In this document: piece by piece, positions 37,102-47,435 of the stretch
Numbering within the stretch: position 1 is the first letter of the stretch
Layout of the letters: every line of letters starts with the position of its first letter
Assembly: GCA_025357755.1 (NCBI GenBank)
Contig: JANXOP010000054.1
Span: forward strand, 21,924-85,923
From: Kofleriaceae bacterium
Lineage (GTDB): Bacteria; Myxococcota_A; Polyangia; Haliangiales; Haliangiaceae
Direction: 5' to 3'
DNA length: 64,000 bases
Notes under the pieces: model-generated
What the model saw: the letters and a program-made list of their open reading frames with translations, nothing else
The model's database searches: none
Told to the model about the DNA's origin: nothing
Translations under genes and position numbers: made by a program

Positions 37102-38439
37102 TTGACGAACGCTCCCGAAACCGTCGACCCCAAGCTCGCTGATGCGGTTGCCGAAGGCGGGAAATTACGCGCCACCGTGATGGAGCTGTGGCAGCGAACG
37201 CGCATGGACTGGGGATTTGTCACAGACCGACTCGCGGTCACGTTTCGCAAAGAGAAATGGATCGGCTCGCACGAGCGCCGGTTCATCAGCGAGACGCTCT
37301 ACGGGATCGTCCGCAACTTGCGGCGGATCGATCTCGGCCTCGAACGCGCGACCAAGACCAAGCGCGCGCCCAAGGATCTCGAGCGCCTGCTCGCGCTCCT
37401 CGTACTCGAAGGCCAGCTCCCCCCCGCACGCGCCGCGAAGGTCGCGCCCGAGCTCGATTGGACGCGCGTGATCGGCGTCGACGACGTGATCGCGGGCGAG
37501 CGCAAGCTGGTGAAGCGGATCGCGCTCGCGTCGTCGCTCCCCGACTGGCTCGCGGAGCGCTTCGTGGCGGACTGGGGCGAGCGCGCCGAACCGCTCGCGC
37601 GCGCGATGAACCAGCGCGCGCCGATGACCGTCCGCGCGAACACCCTCATCGGTGACAGGGACGCGTTGATCGGCGCGCTCAAAAAAGAGCAGCTCGAGAC
37701 CCACGCCGGCAGGTGGACCGATACCGCGGTCATCATCGACAGCCGGACGAACTTGTTCGGCACCGAGGCGTTCACGGCCGGTGCCTTCGAAGCGCAGGAT
37801 GAAGGCAGCCAGCTGCTCGCCGAGCTCGCGACGCCGACGGCTGCGCGCCCCCTCGTGGTCGACTACTGCGCCGGCGCCGGCGGCAAGACCCTCGCGATCG
37901 CCGCGCGGCTCGCGAATCGCGGCCGGATCGTCGCGACCGATATCGATGACAAGAAGCTCGAAGAGCTGCGCCGCCGGGCTCGTCGCGCGAAGGTCTCCAA
38001 CGCGCGCGCGCTGCGGGTCGATGACCGCGAGCTCGATGCGATGAACCAGCAGGCCGATCTCGTGTTCGTCGATGCACCATGCACGGGCACCGGCGCACTG
38101 CGTCGGAATCCCGAAGCACGCTGGCGGATGCGCGAGACCGAGCTGCCGGGGTTCGCGGCACGTCAGCTCCAAATCGTGACCGATGCGAAGCGGTTGCTCG
38201 CGCCGGGTGGCACGCTCGTCTACGCGACGTGCTCGGTCCTCTCGATCGAGAACGCCGAGGTCGTCGCGCAGATCCTCGCCGTGCACAAGGATCTCGTAGC
38301 CGTCCCGCTCTCTGAACGATTCGGCGTCGAGCGCGCGGCCTCGCTGGGAGGCCTCGCCTCGGACCCCGATGCACTCTCGGTCACGCCCGATCGCCACGGC
38401 ACCGACGGGTTCTACGCGCGCGTGTTCCGTAGAAGCTGA
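37102..38439 (+). CDS. RsmB-type 16S rRNA (cytosine-5) methyltransferase
   Basis: 445 residues from TTG 37102; GTG 37078 is an alternative giving 453. N-terminal NusB-like helical domain (RRFISETLYGIVRNLRR) and a C-terminal SAM domain with DYCAGAGGKTLA (SAM binding), DAPCTGTGALRRNPEARW (motif IV Cys) and YATCSVLSIENAEVV (motif VI catalytic Cys). It methylates C5 of cytosine in rRNA; the RsmB and RsmF groups are both possible, with RsmB favoured by the N-terminal domain. It is divergent from gdhA. Confidence 0.88.
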   Translation: MTNAPETVDPKLADAVAEGGKLRATVMELWQRTRMDWGFVTDRLAVTFRKEKWIGSHERRFISETLYGIVRNLRRIDLGLERATKTKRAPKDLERLLALLVLEGQLPPARAAKVAPELDWTRVIGVDDVIAGERKLVKRIALASSLPDWLAERFVADWGERAEPLARAMNQRAPMTVRANTLIGDRDALIGALKKEQLETHAGRWTDTAVIIDSRTNLFGTEAFTAGAFEAQDEGSQLLAELATPTAARPLVVDYCAGAGGKTLAIAARLANRGRIVATDIDDKKLEELRRRARRAKVSNARALRVDDRELDAMNQQADLVFVDAPCTGTGALRRNPEARWRMRETELPGFAARQLQIVTDAKRLLAPGGTLVYATCSVLSIENAEVVAQILAVHKDLVAVPLSERFGVERAASLGGLASDPDALSVTPDRHGTDGFYARVFRRS

Positions 38440-38582
38440 TTCGCCGGCATTCGACGTGCACTACACCCCTCGTGGAACTCGTTTCGGCCGCGCTCACGAC
38501 GCATAGCGCAACACCCGGGGCGAACGACGTTGCCGTTGGCAACGCGATCGCTTCGCAACACCGTGATACCTTTGCGAGGCGA

Positions 38583-40310
38583 ATGGCGATCGATGTAACG
38601 GTAGTGCGGGAGCTCGCCGCACTCCGTGCGTTGGAGAGTGAATGGCGTGCGCTGGCGGCGGATGGCCCCGGCGTCTTGTTCCGCGGCCCCGATTGGTTGA
38701 TCCCGTGGTGGCTCGCCTATCACAACACGCTGCACGGCGAGCTCCACGTGCTCGTCGGTCGCGCCACCGAGCCCGATGCAACCGGCATCAAGGCCGGCGA
38801 GATGGTCTGCCTCGCGCCGCTCTATCGCCGCACGGTCAAGGTCGCGCTGCTCGATAGCCGCGAGCTCCGCATGATGGGCGACGCCGGACCGCGTCCGCCG
38901 TCGCTCGATCTGCTCGCGCGCGTCGGCTGGGAAGATCGCGCCGGTCAGGCGATCGCGCGGACGTTGATCGAAGATGCTCCGAACTGGGACCTCATCGATC
39001 TCGAGCCGCTCGCGGACCCTTCGCGCGTGCGCGCGCACCTCGTTCAACGCCTCGCGCCCGCCGGCTTCACCGTCGAGAGCTCGCCGTCGGCGGGTGGCGC
39101 GAGCCGGATCGGGCTCGCGTCTGCGCCCGGCGACATCACGGACGCGGGTGGCCTCGTCACCACGTTCGGCGAAGACCTCGGCGATCTGCGCAAGGGTCTC
39201 AACGTCATGCGTCGGCTCTCGCGCCTCGAGTGGGCCGAGCGCGACGAACCCTCGCCGCTCGCCGATGCCGATGCGAGTACGCTGCTCGAAGAAGTCGCGC
39301 TCGCACTCGCGAAGCAGGGCCGAGTCCGGCTCGCGCGCCTCGACGATGCGACCGGAGAAGCGGTCGTCGCGGCGCTCGTCGTCGACGACGGTGATCGCGC
39401 GGTGATCCTCGCGATGGCGGTCGATCCACAGGTCGCGGCCAATGGCTCGCCGCAGCGCCTGATCCACGCCGAGGCACTCGCGGCCAAGTCGCGCGGTTGC
39501 GTCGCACTCGATGTCGTGACCGGCGCTGGCGAGTACCCGCTCTCGACGATGCCGAGCTCGAAGCAACCTGCCCTCGCCGTCCGCGTGTGGGGGAACTCCG
39601 CGGCCGCCTCGGTCGGTCGCACGTACTCGCAAGTCGCGCGGCGTGCTCGCCGTGCGCGAGAGACGCCGTCGGTCGCGGCCGCGCAAGCGCGCGCGGCGTG
39701 GACGAAGATCCGCAGCGCCGCCGCGAGCGTCGCGCAATACGATCGCTATGGCCTGTATCGCGGCCAGTTGTGGACGCGCGGCATCGAGCTCGCGCCCGGC
39801 CTCGAGCTCGCGGAGCTGACCGAAGCGGACTACGACAAGCTCGAAGATCACGCGCGCGCGGATCTGCTCGAGCAGGTCTCGCTCGTCGAGCTCACCGCGC
39901 GCAAGTTCTGGCGCCGCGGCGATCACATGGTGCTCGCGAAGCTCAACGCCCGGCCCGCCGGGGTCGCGTGGACCGCGCGCGGCCCGATCGAAGTACCGGA
40001 GCTCCAGCGCACGCTGCGGATGATGAAGTACGACGCGTACATCCACTCGGTGTTCGTCTCGCCCGGCGCGCGTGGTCGGGCCGTCGCCCCCGCGATGCTC
40101 GAGCACATCACGAAGGATCTGCGCGCGACCGACGCGTATCGCAGCTGGGCGCTGATCGAAGCGCACAACGAAGCCTCGATTCGCGCGTTCGTGAAGGCCT
40201 CGTTCACGCCCGTGTGTGACGTCATCCACGCGAAGATGGCGACGGTCGATCGCGTGGTCTGTCGACCGCCCGACCCCGAAGCGCGCGAGCTGCTCGGCCT
40301 CGACGATTGA
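38583..40310 (+). CDS. CelD/GNAT-type acyltransferase
   Basis: 575 residues from ATG 38583; GTG 38472 would add 37 residues without Shine-Dalgarno. The first 350 residues fit the CelD-like acetyltransferase fold ([23 protein letters not shown] near the start, SRLEWAER, and [13 protein letters not shown]), and the C-terminal 150 contain a second GNAT-like domain ([21 protein letters not shown], the acetyl-CoA loop). Such proteins modify polysaccharides or peptides. Two GNAT-fold units in one chain resemble FemX-like architecture. No operon partner is obvious; the next gene starts 38 bp later. Confidence 0.7.
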   Translation: MAIDVTVVRELAALRALESEWRALAADGPGVLFRGPDWLIPWWLAYHNTLHGELHVLVGRATEPDATGIKAGEMVCLAPLYRRTVKVALLDSRELRMMGDAGPRPPSLDLLARVGWEDRAGQAIARTLIEDAPNWDLIDLEPLADPSRVRAHLVQRLAPAGFTVESSPSAGGASRIGLASAPGDITDAGGLVTTFGEDLGDLRKGLNVMRRLSRLEWAERDEPSPLADADASTLLEEVALALAKQGRVRLARLDDATGEAVVAALVVDDGDRAVILAMAVDPQVAANGSPQRLIHAEALAAKSRGCVALDVVTGAGEYPLSTMPSSKQPALAVRVWGNSAAASVGRTYSQVARRARRARETPSVAAAQARAAWTKIRSAAASVAQYDRYGLYRGQLWTRGIELAPGLELAELTEADYDKLEDHARADLLEQVSLVELTARKFWRRGDHMVLAKLNARPAGVAWTARGPIEVPELQRTLRMMKYDAYIHSVFVSPGARGRAVAPAMLEHITKDLRATDAYRSWALIEAHNEASIRAFVKASFTPVCDVIHAKMATVDRVVCRPPDPEARELLGLDD

Positions 40311-40335
40311 ACGCCCGCCCCCGCGCCGCGTGGCG

Positions 40336-40341
40336 TATTCT
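40336..40341 (+). promoter_or_regulatory. -10 element of the lipoprotein gene at 40349
   Basis: TATTCT lies seven bases before ATG 40349; no -35 at the proper distance was seen (a TTGAAC lies 23 bases away). Confidence 0.35.
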
Positions 40342-40348
40342 CCACGAG

Positions 40349-41827
40349 ATGGGGCGCGTCTGGGTCGTGCTATCGGTCCTGCTATCGGTCGTGCTCGCTG
40401 CGTGCAGTCCTGGGGTCGGGGACACGGGCGATGCGACGAGCGCGACGAGCGATGGATCGGGCCTCGATCCGAACGACGGCGCGAAGTCCGGCTCGCGCCT
40501 GAAGCTGACCTGGTACCTGTTCACCGATGGCACCAAGCAGTGGAGCGGGATGTACGACGCCCAGAACAAGGAGCTGTGCAGTCCGTACTACGGGGCGTGG
40601 GCGGACGGGAAGGTCTACTGCGTGCCGCAAACCGGCGGCGCGCTCGTCTACACCAACTCGACGTGCACCACCAAGGCGCTCGAGTACTACGTCGACTCGA
40701 TCTGCCCGCGAGATCCGAGCAAGTACTACCTCGAGTACGCCGCCTCGGGTTGCTCGTCGGTGCCCGCGCATCTCTACCTGCGCGGCGCCAAGATCGCGCC
40801 CGCCACCACGTACACCAAGCTATCGAACGGGACGTGCGCATCGAACGGTGCGCCGCAGGCGTACGATGCGATCTACGCGCTCGGCTCGGAAGTCGCGACG
40901 AGTCAGCTCGTCCAGCTCTCGCTTTCGGCACCCGAAGGAAGTGGTCGGATCGGCCTGCGCTACTACGAGAGCTCCGACGGCATGCAGTTCCCGTGGACCC
41001 TCCACGACAACACGCTCGCGACCGATTGCTACACCAACTACAACACCCCGAGCTCGACATCCGCGCGATGCGTGCCGGCAGATTCGGGCTTCGCGTACTA
41101 CTCGCACGATGCGGCGTGCACCCAGCGCGAGCTCGGCGTGCAGACCACGTGCGAGCAGCCGACCTACGCCTATCCCGAATCGTTCACGCGCTGCCCGTAC
41201 GACGACACGCCGTACTACACCCTGAATGCGGTCGCCGCGTCGCCGCTGTACGAGGCGGTCGGCACGAGCTGCATCGCGATCTCACCATCGTCGGGCACCA
41301 GCTACTACACGATGGGCTCGGAGGTCGATCTCCCGTCGCTCACGCGCACGGTCGACACCAGCACCGCGCATCGCGTCCAGCAGGCGCACTTCACGACCCC
41401 CGAAGGTCTGCGCTACCGCGATCCGTATGCGCTCTACGACGCGCAGATGGCGACGGAGTGTTATCCGGCCACGTTGCCCGACGGCTCGATCCGCTGCATC
41501 GCCGAGGGTGGCTACGTCAGCACGTTCTATGCAAACCCCGGCTGCACCACGCCGCTCGATGTCGTCGAAGTCTATCAAGGTCCGTCGGGCTGCATGACCC
41601 CCGCCCCACCCGCGTACGCTCGCAAATCGATCGCACCCGAGCCGGGCACGTGCACCTACTCGACCGAGATCCACCAGGTCGGCGCGATTCGGACCGGCGC
41701 CGTGTATGCCGGTTCACCTGGCAGCTGCAACCTGTACACGGCATACGAGGGGACGCTGTACAGCGTGGGACCCGTGGTCCCTTTGACCGATTTCGTCGGT
41801 GCGTCGATCGCGATCGATACCCACTGA
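40349..41827 (+). CDS. Cys-rich secreted lipoprotein, function unknown
   Basis: 492 residues from ATG 40349, the start that places the lipobox (VVLAACSPG) correctly. The mature protein has about 24 Cys spread evenly and repeats of about 130 residues in which a Cys-rich strand pair is followed by LYxxGSEV or TxYTMGSEV motifs ([28 protein letters not shown], and [13 protein letters not shown] at the end). Three or four copies can be traced, so the protein grew by internal duplication. A surface role is likely; no enzyme motif is seen. Confidence 0.65.
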   Translation: MGRVWVVLSVLLSVVLAACSPGVGDTGDATSATSDGSGLDPNDGAKSGSRLKLTWYLFTDGTKQWSGMYDAQNKELCSPYYGAWADGKVYCVPQTGGALVYTNSTCTTKALEYYVDSICPRDPSKYYLEYAASGCSSVPAHLYLRGAKIAPATTYTKLSNGTCASNGAPQAYDAIYALGSEVATSQLVQLSLSAPEGSGRIGLRYYESSDGMQFPWTLHDNTLATDCYTNYNTPSSTSARCVPADSGFAYYSHDAACTQRELGVQTTCEQPTYAYPESFTRCPYDDTPYYTLNAVAASPLYEAVGTSCIAISPSSGTSYYTMGSEVDLPSLTRTVDTSTAHRVQQAHFTTPEGLRYRDPYALYDAQMATECYPATLPDGSIRCIAEGGYVSTFYANPGCTTPLDVVEVYQGPSGCMTPAPPAYARKSIAPEPGTCTYSTEIHQVGAIRTGAVYAGSPGSCNLYTAYEGTLYSVGPVVPLTDFVGASIAIDTH

Positions 41828-41910
41828 GGTGGGCCCTTCTCGCACCCGATTACGATCCCTCCTCGGGACCTATCGAGGCTGCGCGTGGCCTGCTAGCTTT
41901 GTACGTCCCG

Positions 41911-42780
41911 ATGGCACGAGTGATCAGGTTCCCCGACAAAGGTCGCCTGCTCGTATGCACGGATCTCCAGGGTTGCATGCGCGACTACCTGCGCATGGTC
42001 GAGGTCTTCGAGCAGGCGTTGCTCGAGTACGGCGGCGACGTCCATCTGATCTTCACCGGCGACCTCATCCACGGGCCGCACATCGAGCCTGAAGACTGGC
42101 CGGACTTCCTCGGCGAGTACTATCGCGATGCGAGCGGCGAAGTGATGATCGCGTACTCGCAGCTCGCCGCGCAGTATCCCGGCCGCGTCCACGCCTTGCT
42201 CGGCAATCACGAGCACGGTCACGTCGGCGGGCCACACACCGCGAAGTTCGCTGCCGATGAGGTCGCGCTGCTCGAGCACATCCTCGGGCCCACCGCGACG
42301 GCGCGGATGCGCGGCATCATCCACACGTTCGCACTCGCCGCGGTGTCCAAGTGCGGCGCCGCGTTCACGCACGGAGCACCCGCCGCGGTCATCGAATCGA
42401 TCGCGGACCTCGAAGGCGCGGACCTCTCGGGTGCGGGGTTCTCGAGCCCGCTCGATCTGCTCGATACCCCCATCGTCGGCAAGGTGCTGTGGGCGCGGTC
42501 GGCGACCGAGTTCGAGGCCAAGCGATTCCTGCGCGCGCTCAACTGCACGATGAGCGTCTACGGCCATGACGTGATCCCCGAAGGATTCGAGAAGATCGGC
42601 GACGAGCAGATCATCGTTTCGACCAGCTTCGGGCTGTTCGATCAGAATAAGGTCTTCCTCAATCTCGACCTCGCCGCGAAGTACCGCGGGGTCCGAGACC
42701 TCCGGATCGGCCACGAAATCGTGCCGCTGTACCCGGACAAAGCGCCTGCCCGGCTGGGCGGGCGTGCAAAAGCTTCTTGA
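41911..42780 (+). CDS. Calcineurin-like metallophosphatase with altered metal site
   Basis: 289 residues. The metallophosphoesterase framework is recognisable: FTGDLIHG at 49-55, LLGNHEHGH at 97-104, a THGAP His and a YGHD motif near 195-230. The first metal-binding motif is D18-L-Q20 instead of DxH, and GDLIH replaces GDxxD. The enzyme may bind metal differently or act on a narrow phosphoprotein or nucleotide substrate. It lies upstream of rpmE and prfA, but with its own 82-bp gap. Confidence 0.75.
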   Translation: MARVIRFPDKGRLLVCTDLQGCMRDYLRMVEVFEQALLEYGGDVHLIFTGDLIHGPHIEPEDWPDFLGEYYRDASGEVMIAYSQLAAQYPGRVHALLGNHEHGHVGGPHTAKFAADEVALLEHILGPTATARMRGIIHTFALAAVSKCGAAFTHGAPAAVIESIADLEGADLSGAGFSSPLDLLDTPIVGKVLWARSATEFEAKRFLRALNCTMSVYGHDVIPEGFEKIGDEQIIVSTSFGLFDQNKVFLNLDLAAKYRGVRDLRIGHEIVPLYPDKAPARLGGRAKAS

Positions 42781-42821
42781 TAACCGGGTGTTACGGAGCC
42801 TAGTAGGCCGGGCAGATCCAC

Positions 42822-42850
42822 TTGCGTCGGACTCTGTAAAGCCTTACATC
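42822..42850 (+). promoter_or_regulatory. Promoter of rpmE
   Basis: TTGCGT (42822-42827), 17 bases, TACATC (42845-42850), then eleven bases to ATG 42862. There is no Shine-Dalgarno in the short leader. Confidence 0.4.
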
Positions 42851-42861
42851 TACCCGCCGCT

Positions 42862-43089
42862 ATGAAAGACACCGCAGGCCACCCGCACTACCGCCCCGCC
42901 CACATCACCTGTGCTTGCGGCGCGGTCCACGACACCTTCTCCACCCGCGGAGATTACGGTGTCGACATCTGCAAGAACTGCCACCCGTTCTTCACGGGCA
43001 AGGAGAAGCTGATGGATACCGCTGGCCGGATCGACCGCTTCAACAAGAAGTACGCGGCCGCTGCGGCGAAGACGCCCGTCAAGGCGTAA
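42862..43089 (+). CDS. rpmE: 50S ribosomal protein L31
   Basis: 75 residues. Zinc-type L31 with two Cys close together ([14 protein letters not shown]) and a [20 protein letters not shown] motif diagnostic for the family; the first Cys is followed by AC, giving a C-A-C spacing. L31 bridges the ribosomal subunits. prfA follows after 15 bp, the common rpmE-prfA pair. Confidence 0.96.
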   Translation: MKDTAGHPHYRPAHITCACGAVHDTFSTRGDYGVDICKNCHPFFTGKEKLMDTAGRIDRFNKKYAAAAAKTPVKA

Positions 43090-43104
43090 GCCTCTCTCGG
43101 TCTC

Positions 43105-44196
43105 TTGTTCGATACCGCAAATTTCAGGGAGAAGATGTCGACGCTCACGCGTCGGCATGAAGAGCTTGGCGCCCTGCTCGGCACGGCCGAGGTGATCAAC
43201 AAGCGCGCGGAGTTCATGAAGCTCTCGCGCGAGCACGCGGAACTAGACCCGCTGGTCGCGGCGTGGAAGGTCTACGACAAGATGATGGTGGACCTCGCGT
43301 CCGCCACGCAGATGGTCGCGGCCGAGACCGATCCGGAGCTCCGCGAGCTCGCGCGCGACGAGCAAAAAGAACTCGAGTCACGCCGCGAGGGGCTCGAGTA
43401 CCAGATCAAGATCCTGCTCCTGCCAAAAGATCCGAACGATGGCCGCAACGCCATCCTCGAGATCCGCGGAGGCACCGGCGGGGATGAAGCCGCGCTGTTC
43501 GCCGGCGACCTCTACCGGATGTTCGTGCGCTATGCCGAGCGTCAGGGCTGGAAGGTCGAAGTCATGTCGATGAACGAGGGCAGCTCGGGCGGCATGAAAG
43601 AAGTGATCGCGTTGATCGAAGGCAAGGACGTGTTCTCGAAGTTGAAGTTCGAGTCCGGCGTCCATCGCGTCCAGCGCGTGCCCGCGACCGAAGCGCAGGG
43701 CCGCATCCACACGAGCGCGGCGACGGTCGCGGTGTTGCCCGAAGCCGAAGAAGTCGACGTCAAGATCGACGAGAAGGATCTCAAGATCGATACCTATCGA
43801 TCGAGTGGCGCCGGCGGTCAGCACGTCAACACGACCGACTCCGCGGTGCGCATCACGCACTTGCCGACCGGCACGATCGTCGCGTGTCAGGACGAGCGCT
43901 CGCAGATCAAGAACCGCGCGAAGGCGATGAAGGTCTTGCGCTCGCGCATCCTCGAGAGCGAGCGCGAGAAGCAGGCCGCCGCGGAGGCCGCGAACCGCAA
44001 ATCGCAGGTCGGCTCTGGCGATCGTTCGGAGAAGATCCGGACCTACAACTTCCCGCAGGATCGCGTGACCGATCATCGGATCGGACTCACGAAGCACAAC
44101 CTGCCGGCGATCATGGACGGTCAGATCGACGACATCGTCGAGGCGTTGCGCGCCCACGATCAAGCCGAAGCCCTCAAGCTGCAAGCCGGTCTCTGA
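43105..44196 (+). CDS. prfA: Peptide chain release factor 1
   Basis: 363 residues from TTG 43105, whose product begins [11 protein letters not shown], matching the usual MFDKLE-type start; ATG 43135 with an AGGGAG just before it would lack ten residues. The RF1-specific codon reader PAT (in [10 protein letters not shown]) and the universal GGQ (SGAGGQHVN) are both present. RF1 ends translation at UAA and UAG. It forms an operon with rpmE. Confidence 0.96.
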   Translation: MFDTANFREKMSTLTRRHEELGALLGTAEVINKRAEFMKLSREHAELDPLVAAWKVYDKMMVDLASATQMVAAETDPELRELARDEQKELESRREGLEYQIKILLLPKDPNDGRNAILEIRGGTGGDEAALFAGDLYRMFVRYAERQGWKVEVMSMNEGSSGGMKEVIALIEGKDVFSKLKFESGVHRVQRVPATEAQGRIHTSAATVAVLPEAEEVDVKIDEKDLKIDTYRSSGAGGQHVNTTDSAVRITHLPTGTIVACQDERSQIKNRAKAMKVLRSRILESEREKQAAAEAANRKSQVGSGDRSEKIRTYNFPQDRVTDHRIGLTKHNLPAIMDGQIDDIVEALRAHDQAEALKLQAGL

Positions 44197-44260
44197 TCGC
44201 CCCGCTGCGCGACCTGTTAACCTGAACCCGTGCGTCGAGGTTGTCCCACCGAACAACACC

Positions 44261-44467
44261 ATGTTCGCGCCGTCGAATGCGAGCACGGCGTCGTGCCCGC
44301 CGAACACGACCTGCGATCCTGCGGCACCGACGTGCGGCGATGGCATCTGCGATGGCCCGCGCGAGTCGTGCCGTACGTGCGCGACCGATTGTCATGCGTG
44401 CACGGCGGTGTGTGGCGATGGGATTTGCGATCCGGGAGAGACCGGTTGCCCTGGAGATTGCTCGTAA
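44261..44467 (+). CDS. Small Cys-rich ORF, possibly a gene remnant
   Basis: 68 residues with 12 Cys and two CGDGICD modules (CGDGICDGPRESC and CGDGICDPGETGCPGDC), a signature of myxobacterial surface proteins with EGF-like or metal-binding Cys repeats. There is no signal peptide, no Shine-Dalgarno and no in-frame start further upstream, although the frame (NLNPCVEVVPPNNT) looks coding before the ATG. It may be the 3' remnant of a larger gene lost by rearrangement. Confidence 0.4.
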   Translation: MFAPSNASTASCPPNTTCDPAAPTCGDGICDGPRESCRTCATDCHACTAVCGDGICDPGETGCPGDCS

Positions 44468-44487
44468 CTGTTGTATGACCGGCGCGC

Positions 44488-46386
44488 ATGAAGAAGCTCG
44501 TCGGTGTCGGCGTCGTCGTGATCGCCGTGGTCGTGGCATGGCTCGCGTGGCCTCGTGGTCCGCGCGCGGCGATCGAAGCTGCGGCCAACCGGGGGTCGGG
44601 ATCGATCGTCGTGGGTCACGATGCAGCGAACGCCGCCCTGCCCGCATCGATCGCGGGCCGCGTGGTCAGGGCAGATGGTGGTGCGATCGCGGGTGCGCTC
44701 GTCGCGCTGACGAAGACCGAGCTCGAGCTGGACCCTGGCGGAGCGGCGAGCGCACCCTTGCTCGCGACGACCGATGCGACCGGTGCGTGGGCGATTCCGA
44801 AGGTGCCGCCGGGCCGTTACGGCGCGAGCGCGCAGGCACGTGGGTTCTTGCCCGGGCGAACACCCAGGCTCGTGCTCGCATCGGCCGAGCAAAAGGCCGG
44901 CGTCGTGATCACCCTCGCTCCGGGCGGCACGATCGTTTCGGGCACGGTGAGTGATGTCGGTGGAGGTCCGATCGCCGAGGCGCGGGTCGCCGCCCACCCG
45001 GAGGCGCGCTCGCCCTTCGACATCGAAGAGTACGTCGCGGTGACGACGAAGGATGGCCACTACGAGCTCGCGCTCGCGGATGGAGACTACCGGATCACGG
45101 CCAACCACGACGACTACACCTCGACTAGCGACCCGGTCGAGCTCGTTGGAAGCCCGGTCACGCACGACTTCGTCCTCGTCCCGGGCGGCGTGATCCACGG
45201 CGTCGTCATCGCACGCGAGACGAACAAGCCGGTTGCCGGCGCGATCGTGACCGCGGACTCGCGGCACGACAGTAAAAAACACGCACTCCAGGCGACCGAC
45301 CCCGACGGTACGTTCACCGTGCGTGGCTTGCGCCCAGGCGCCGTCTCCCTCGAGGCCGGAGGCAAGGGCTATGCGAGCGCGCAGCCGACCACCGTCGAGC
45401 TCGGCATCGGCGAGACGATCGATAACGTGCGGATCGTCGTCGACAAGGCCTACTCGATCAGCGGCACGGTCGTGAAAAAAGGCACGAAGGAGGGCGTGGC
45501 GAACATCGGCGTCGGAGTGTTCCAGATGACGACCGGCAGAGGCCAAGAGCACACCGGCGCTGCCCCGAGCGACGACAAGGGTCGGTGGGAGATCGATGGC
45601 ATTCGCCCGGGCTCGTTTACGCTGTTCGCATTCGGCGAAGAAGCCGTGCCCAACATCGGCAAGGGCGTGACGGTCGTCGACAAGGATGTGACGGGTGTCG
45701 AGCTCGAGATCGAAGCCGGTGTCACCCTCGCCGGCAAGGTCACGCCACCGCAGGCGGCCGCGATCACTGTCGAGCTCGCCGGCGAGGTCGGCATCGCGAA
45801 CATGTTCGATGCGATCAAGACCTTCATGGTGCGTGGCGACAGCGATCCGACGACGGGCGCCTTCACGTTGCACAACGTACCCACCGGCGCGTTCAAGCTG
45901 ATCGCGAAGGCGACGGCCGGGCCGGTCGGCCAGCTGCCGATCGTCGTCACCGCGGCCGACCAGCGCGACCTGATCGTGCCGCTCGAGACCCGCGCGTCGA
46001 TCAGCGGCAAGGTGATCGATACGACGGGCGCAGCGGTCGCAGGGATCCCGGTCTCGGCGAAGCGCACCGATAGCGATCATCCGGTCATGTTCATGATGGG
46101 GGGCGGAGGTAACCGAGGCGGCGCGACGACGCGTACCGACGGGACCTTCAAGATCCTCTCGCTCGAGGCAGGCGAGTACGAGATGCGCGCGAACCCCGAT
46201 GGCGACGAGGACTACGATAGAGAGTACGGTAAAGACGACAAGACAAAGAAGCGTCAACCGATCACCGTCAAGGTCGCGCTCGGCGACGACAAGACAGGCA
46301 TCGTCCTCACGATCGCGGCCGAGAACGGCGTGATCCGGGCCAGGTCCAGGACACGAACAACCAGCCCGTTGCCGATACGTGGGTGA
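44488..46386 (+). CDS. CarboxypepD-like repeat protein, N-terminal part (frameshifted)
   Basis: 632 residues. An N-terminal membrane anchor (MKKLVGVGVVVIAVVVAWLAW) is followed by about seven carboxypeptidase regulatory-like beta-sandwich modules of 80-90 residues (GTVSDVGGGPIAEARV, GVVIARETNKPVAGAIV, GTVVKKGTKEGVANIGV, GKVIDTTGAAVAGIPV). The reading frame breaks at residue 617: the last 15 residues (ARSRTRTTS and so on) do not fit the module, and the proper continuation is in the next frame (see 46336-46341). The downstream part is annotated separately. It is probably an envelope-anchored, surface-exposed protein. Confidence 0.75.
   Translation: MKKLVGVGVVVIAVVVAWLAWPRGPRAAIEAAANRGSGSIVVGHDAANAALPASIAGRVVRADGGAIAGALVALTKTELELDPGGAASAPLLATTDATGAWAIPKVPPGRYGASAQARGFLPGRTPRLVLASAEQKAGVVITLAPGGTIVSGTVSDVGGGPIAEARVAAHPEARSPFDIEEYVAVTTKDGHYELALADGDYRITANHDDYTSTSDPVELVGSPVTHDFVLVPGGVIHGVVIARETNKPVAGAIVTADSRHDSKKHALQATDPDGTFTVRGLRPGAVSLEAGGKGYASAQPTTVELGIGETIDNVRIVVDKAYSISGTVVKKGTKEGVANIGVGVFQMTTGRGQEHTGAAPSDDKGRWEIDGIRPGSFTLFAFGEEAVPNIGKGVTVVDKDVTGVELEIEAGVTLAGKVTPPQAAAITVELAGEVGIANMFDAIKTFMVRGDSDPTTGAFTLHNVPTGAFKLIAKATAGPVGQLPIVVTAADQRDLIVPLETRASISGKVIDTTGAAVAGIPVSAKRTDSDHPVMFMMGGGGNRGGATTRTDGTFKILSLEAGEYEMRANPDGDEDYDREYGKDDKTKKRQPITVKVALGDDKTGIVLTIAAENGVIRARSRTRTTSPLPIRG
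46336..46341 (+). other. Frameshift point in CarboxypepD/PDZ gene
   Basis: Reading CGG (46336-46338) then GGC CAG (46338-46343) joins the two frames and restores the module (ENGVIRG then QVQDTNNQPVADTWV). The present sequence has three G's at 46337-46339 where four would keep the frame, consistent with one lost G. It may be a real null mutation or a sequencing error. Confidence 0.8.
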
Positions 46387-47435
46387 CCGCTCGCCGCGTC
46401 CCCGCCGCGCTCCCCGCGGAGGTCGTGGGCAAGAGCCCGATGATGGACGAGCAGCAGACCAACTCGGAGTGGTGGTGGGCAAGCGAACCCGTGCTCACGG
46501 GAGCCGATGGCAAGTTCACGATCAGCAAGCTCAGCGATGCGCAGTACCTCGTCGTCGCAGAGGGGCCCCGCGGTGCATCGCGCGCGGAGAAGAAGGCGAA
46601 GCCGGGCGACGTGGTCACGATCCAGCTCGCGGCGCTCGGCACGCTCACCGGTCACGTGACCAGCGCGGGGGCGCCTGTCGTCGGCTACTCGATCACCTGT
46701 CGAGGGCCGGCGGGCAGCGCCGATCGCTCGAGCGCCGCGGCCGATGGCGCGTACTCGCTCGAGCATCTCGCGCCCGGCGCATACAGCTGCCATGTCGAGG
46801 CCGACGCGGGTACGACCGACGGTAAGATCGCGGTCCCTGCGGGTCCCGCGACGCTCGATCTCGCGCTCACGCCGTGGAGCACGTTGACGGGTCAGATCGT
46901 CAACATGTTCGATCACACCGCACTCGCGCACGTCAACGTCGTCGCGAGCCCGAGCAACGCCAATGACGGTGCCTTCATGATCGATGCGATCGCGGGCACC
47001 ACGCCGAAGAGTGATGCGAGCGGTCGCTTCGTGATCAACAAGGTCTCGGTCGGTAAGGGCGTGGTGATGGTGCTCGACAACACTGGGTTCAAGCCGCTCG
47101 CCACGAAGGACTACGTGGTCGCGAACGGACAGCGCCTCGATCTCGGAGCGATCGAGATCGTACCTCCGCGGACTGGTGATGCCGGCACCTTCGGGATGTC
47201 GACCGAGGCGGGCAAGGACGTGCTGACCATCACCCAGGTCAAGGAAGGTGGGCCGGCCGCGACCGCCGGCCTCGTCGTCGGCGACGTGATCACGAGCCTC
47301 GCGGGTCAGCCGATCAAGGACAAGCTCGCGCTCGTCGAGACCTACCTGTCCTCGGGTTCGATCGGCGTCGGGGTCACCGTGCAGCTCGGACTCGCGCGCG
47401 GCACGACGGTCGCGGTGACCTCCGTGAAGTGGTGA
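46383..47435 (+). CDS. CarboxypepD-like repeat protein, C-terminal part with PDZ domain
   Basis: 350 residues from GTG 46383, which overlaps the TGA of the first part (GTGA) and could allow re-initiation. It continues the repeat series (GHVTSAGAPVVGYSI, GQIVNMFDHTALAHVNV) with a domain start encoded before the GTG, as expected for a frameshift. The last 85 residues are a PDZ domain (GPAATAGLVVGDVITSLAGQPI). Joined to the first part the protein would have 982 residues. The 5' part of this frame begins at 46338. Confidence 0.75.
   Translation: MTARRVPAALPAEVVGKSPMMDEQQTNSEWWWASEPVLTGADGKFTISKLSDAQYLVVAEGPRGASRAEKKAKPGDVVTIQLAALGTLTGHVTSAGAPVVGYSITCRGPAGSADRSSAAADGAYSLEHLAPGAYSCHVEADAGTTDGKIAVPAGPATLDLALTPWSTLTGQIVNMFDHTALAHVNVVASPSNANDGAFMIDAIAGTTPKSDASGRFVINKVSVGKGVVMVLDNTGFKPLATKDYVVANGQRLDLGAIEIVPPRTGDAGTFGMSTEAGKDVLTITQVKEGGPAATAGLVVGDVITSLAGQPIKDKLALVETYLSSGSIGVGVTVQLGLARGTTVAVTSVKW

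Noticed and set aside
37005..37286. N-terminal extension of glutamate dehydrogenase by 94 residues
   Set aside because: It would overlap the divergent methyltransferase gene and has no similarity to the enzyme's usual start.
42781..42861. tRNA gene between the metallophosphatase and rpmE
   Set aside because: No cloverleaf or T-loop (GTTCRA) could be found; the stretch contains the rpmE promoter instead.
46330..46390. Programmed -1 frameshift in the CarboxypepD gene
   Set aside because: The site (CGG GCC) is not a classical slippery heptamer and no pseudoknot or stem was evident just after it; a lost G is simpler.
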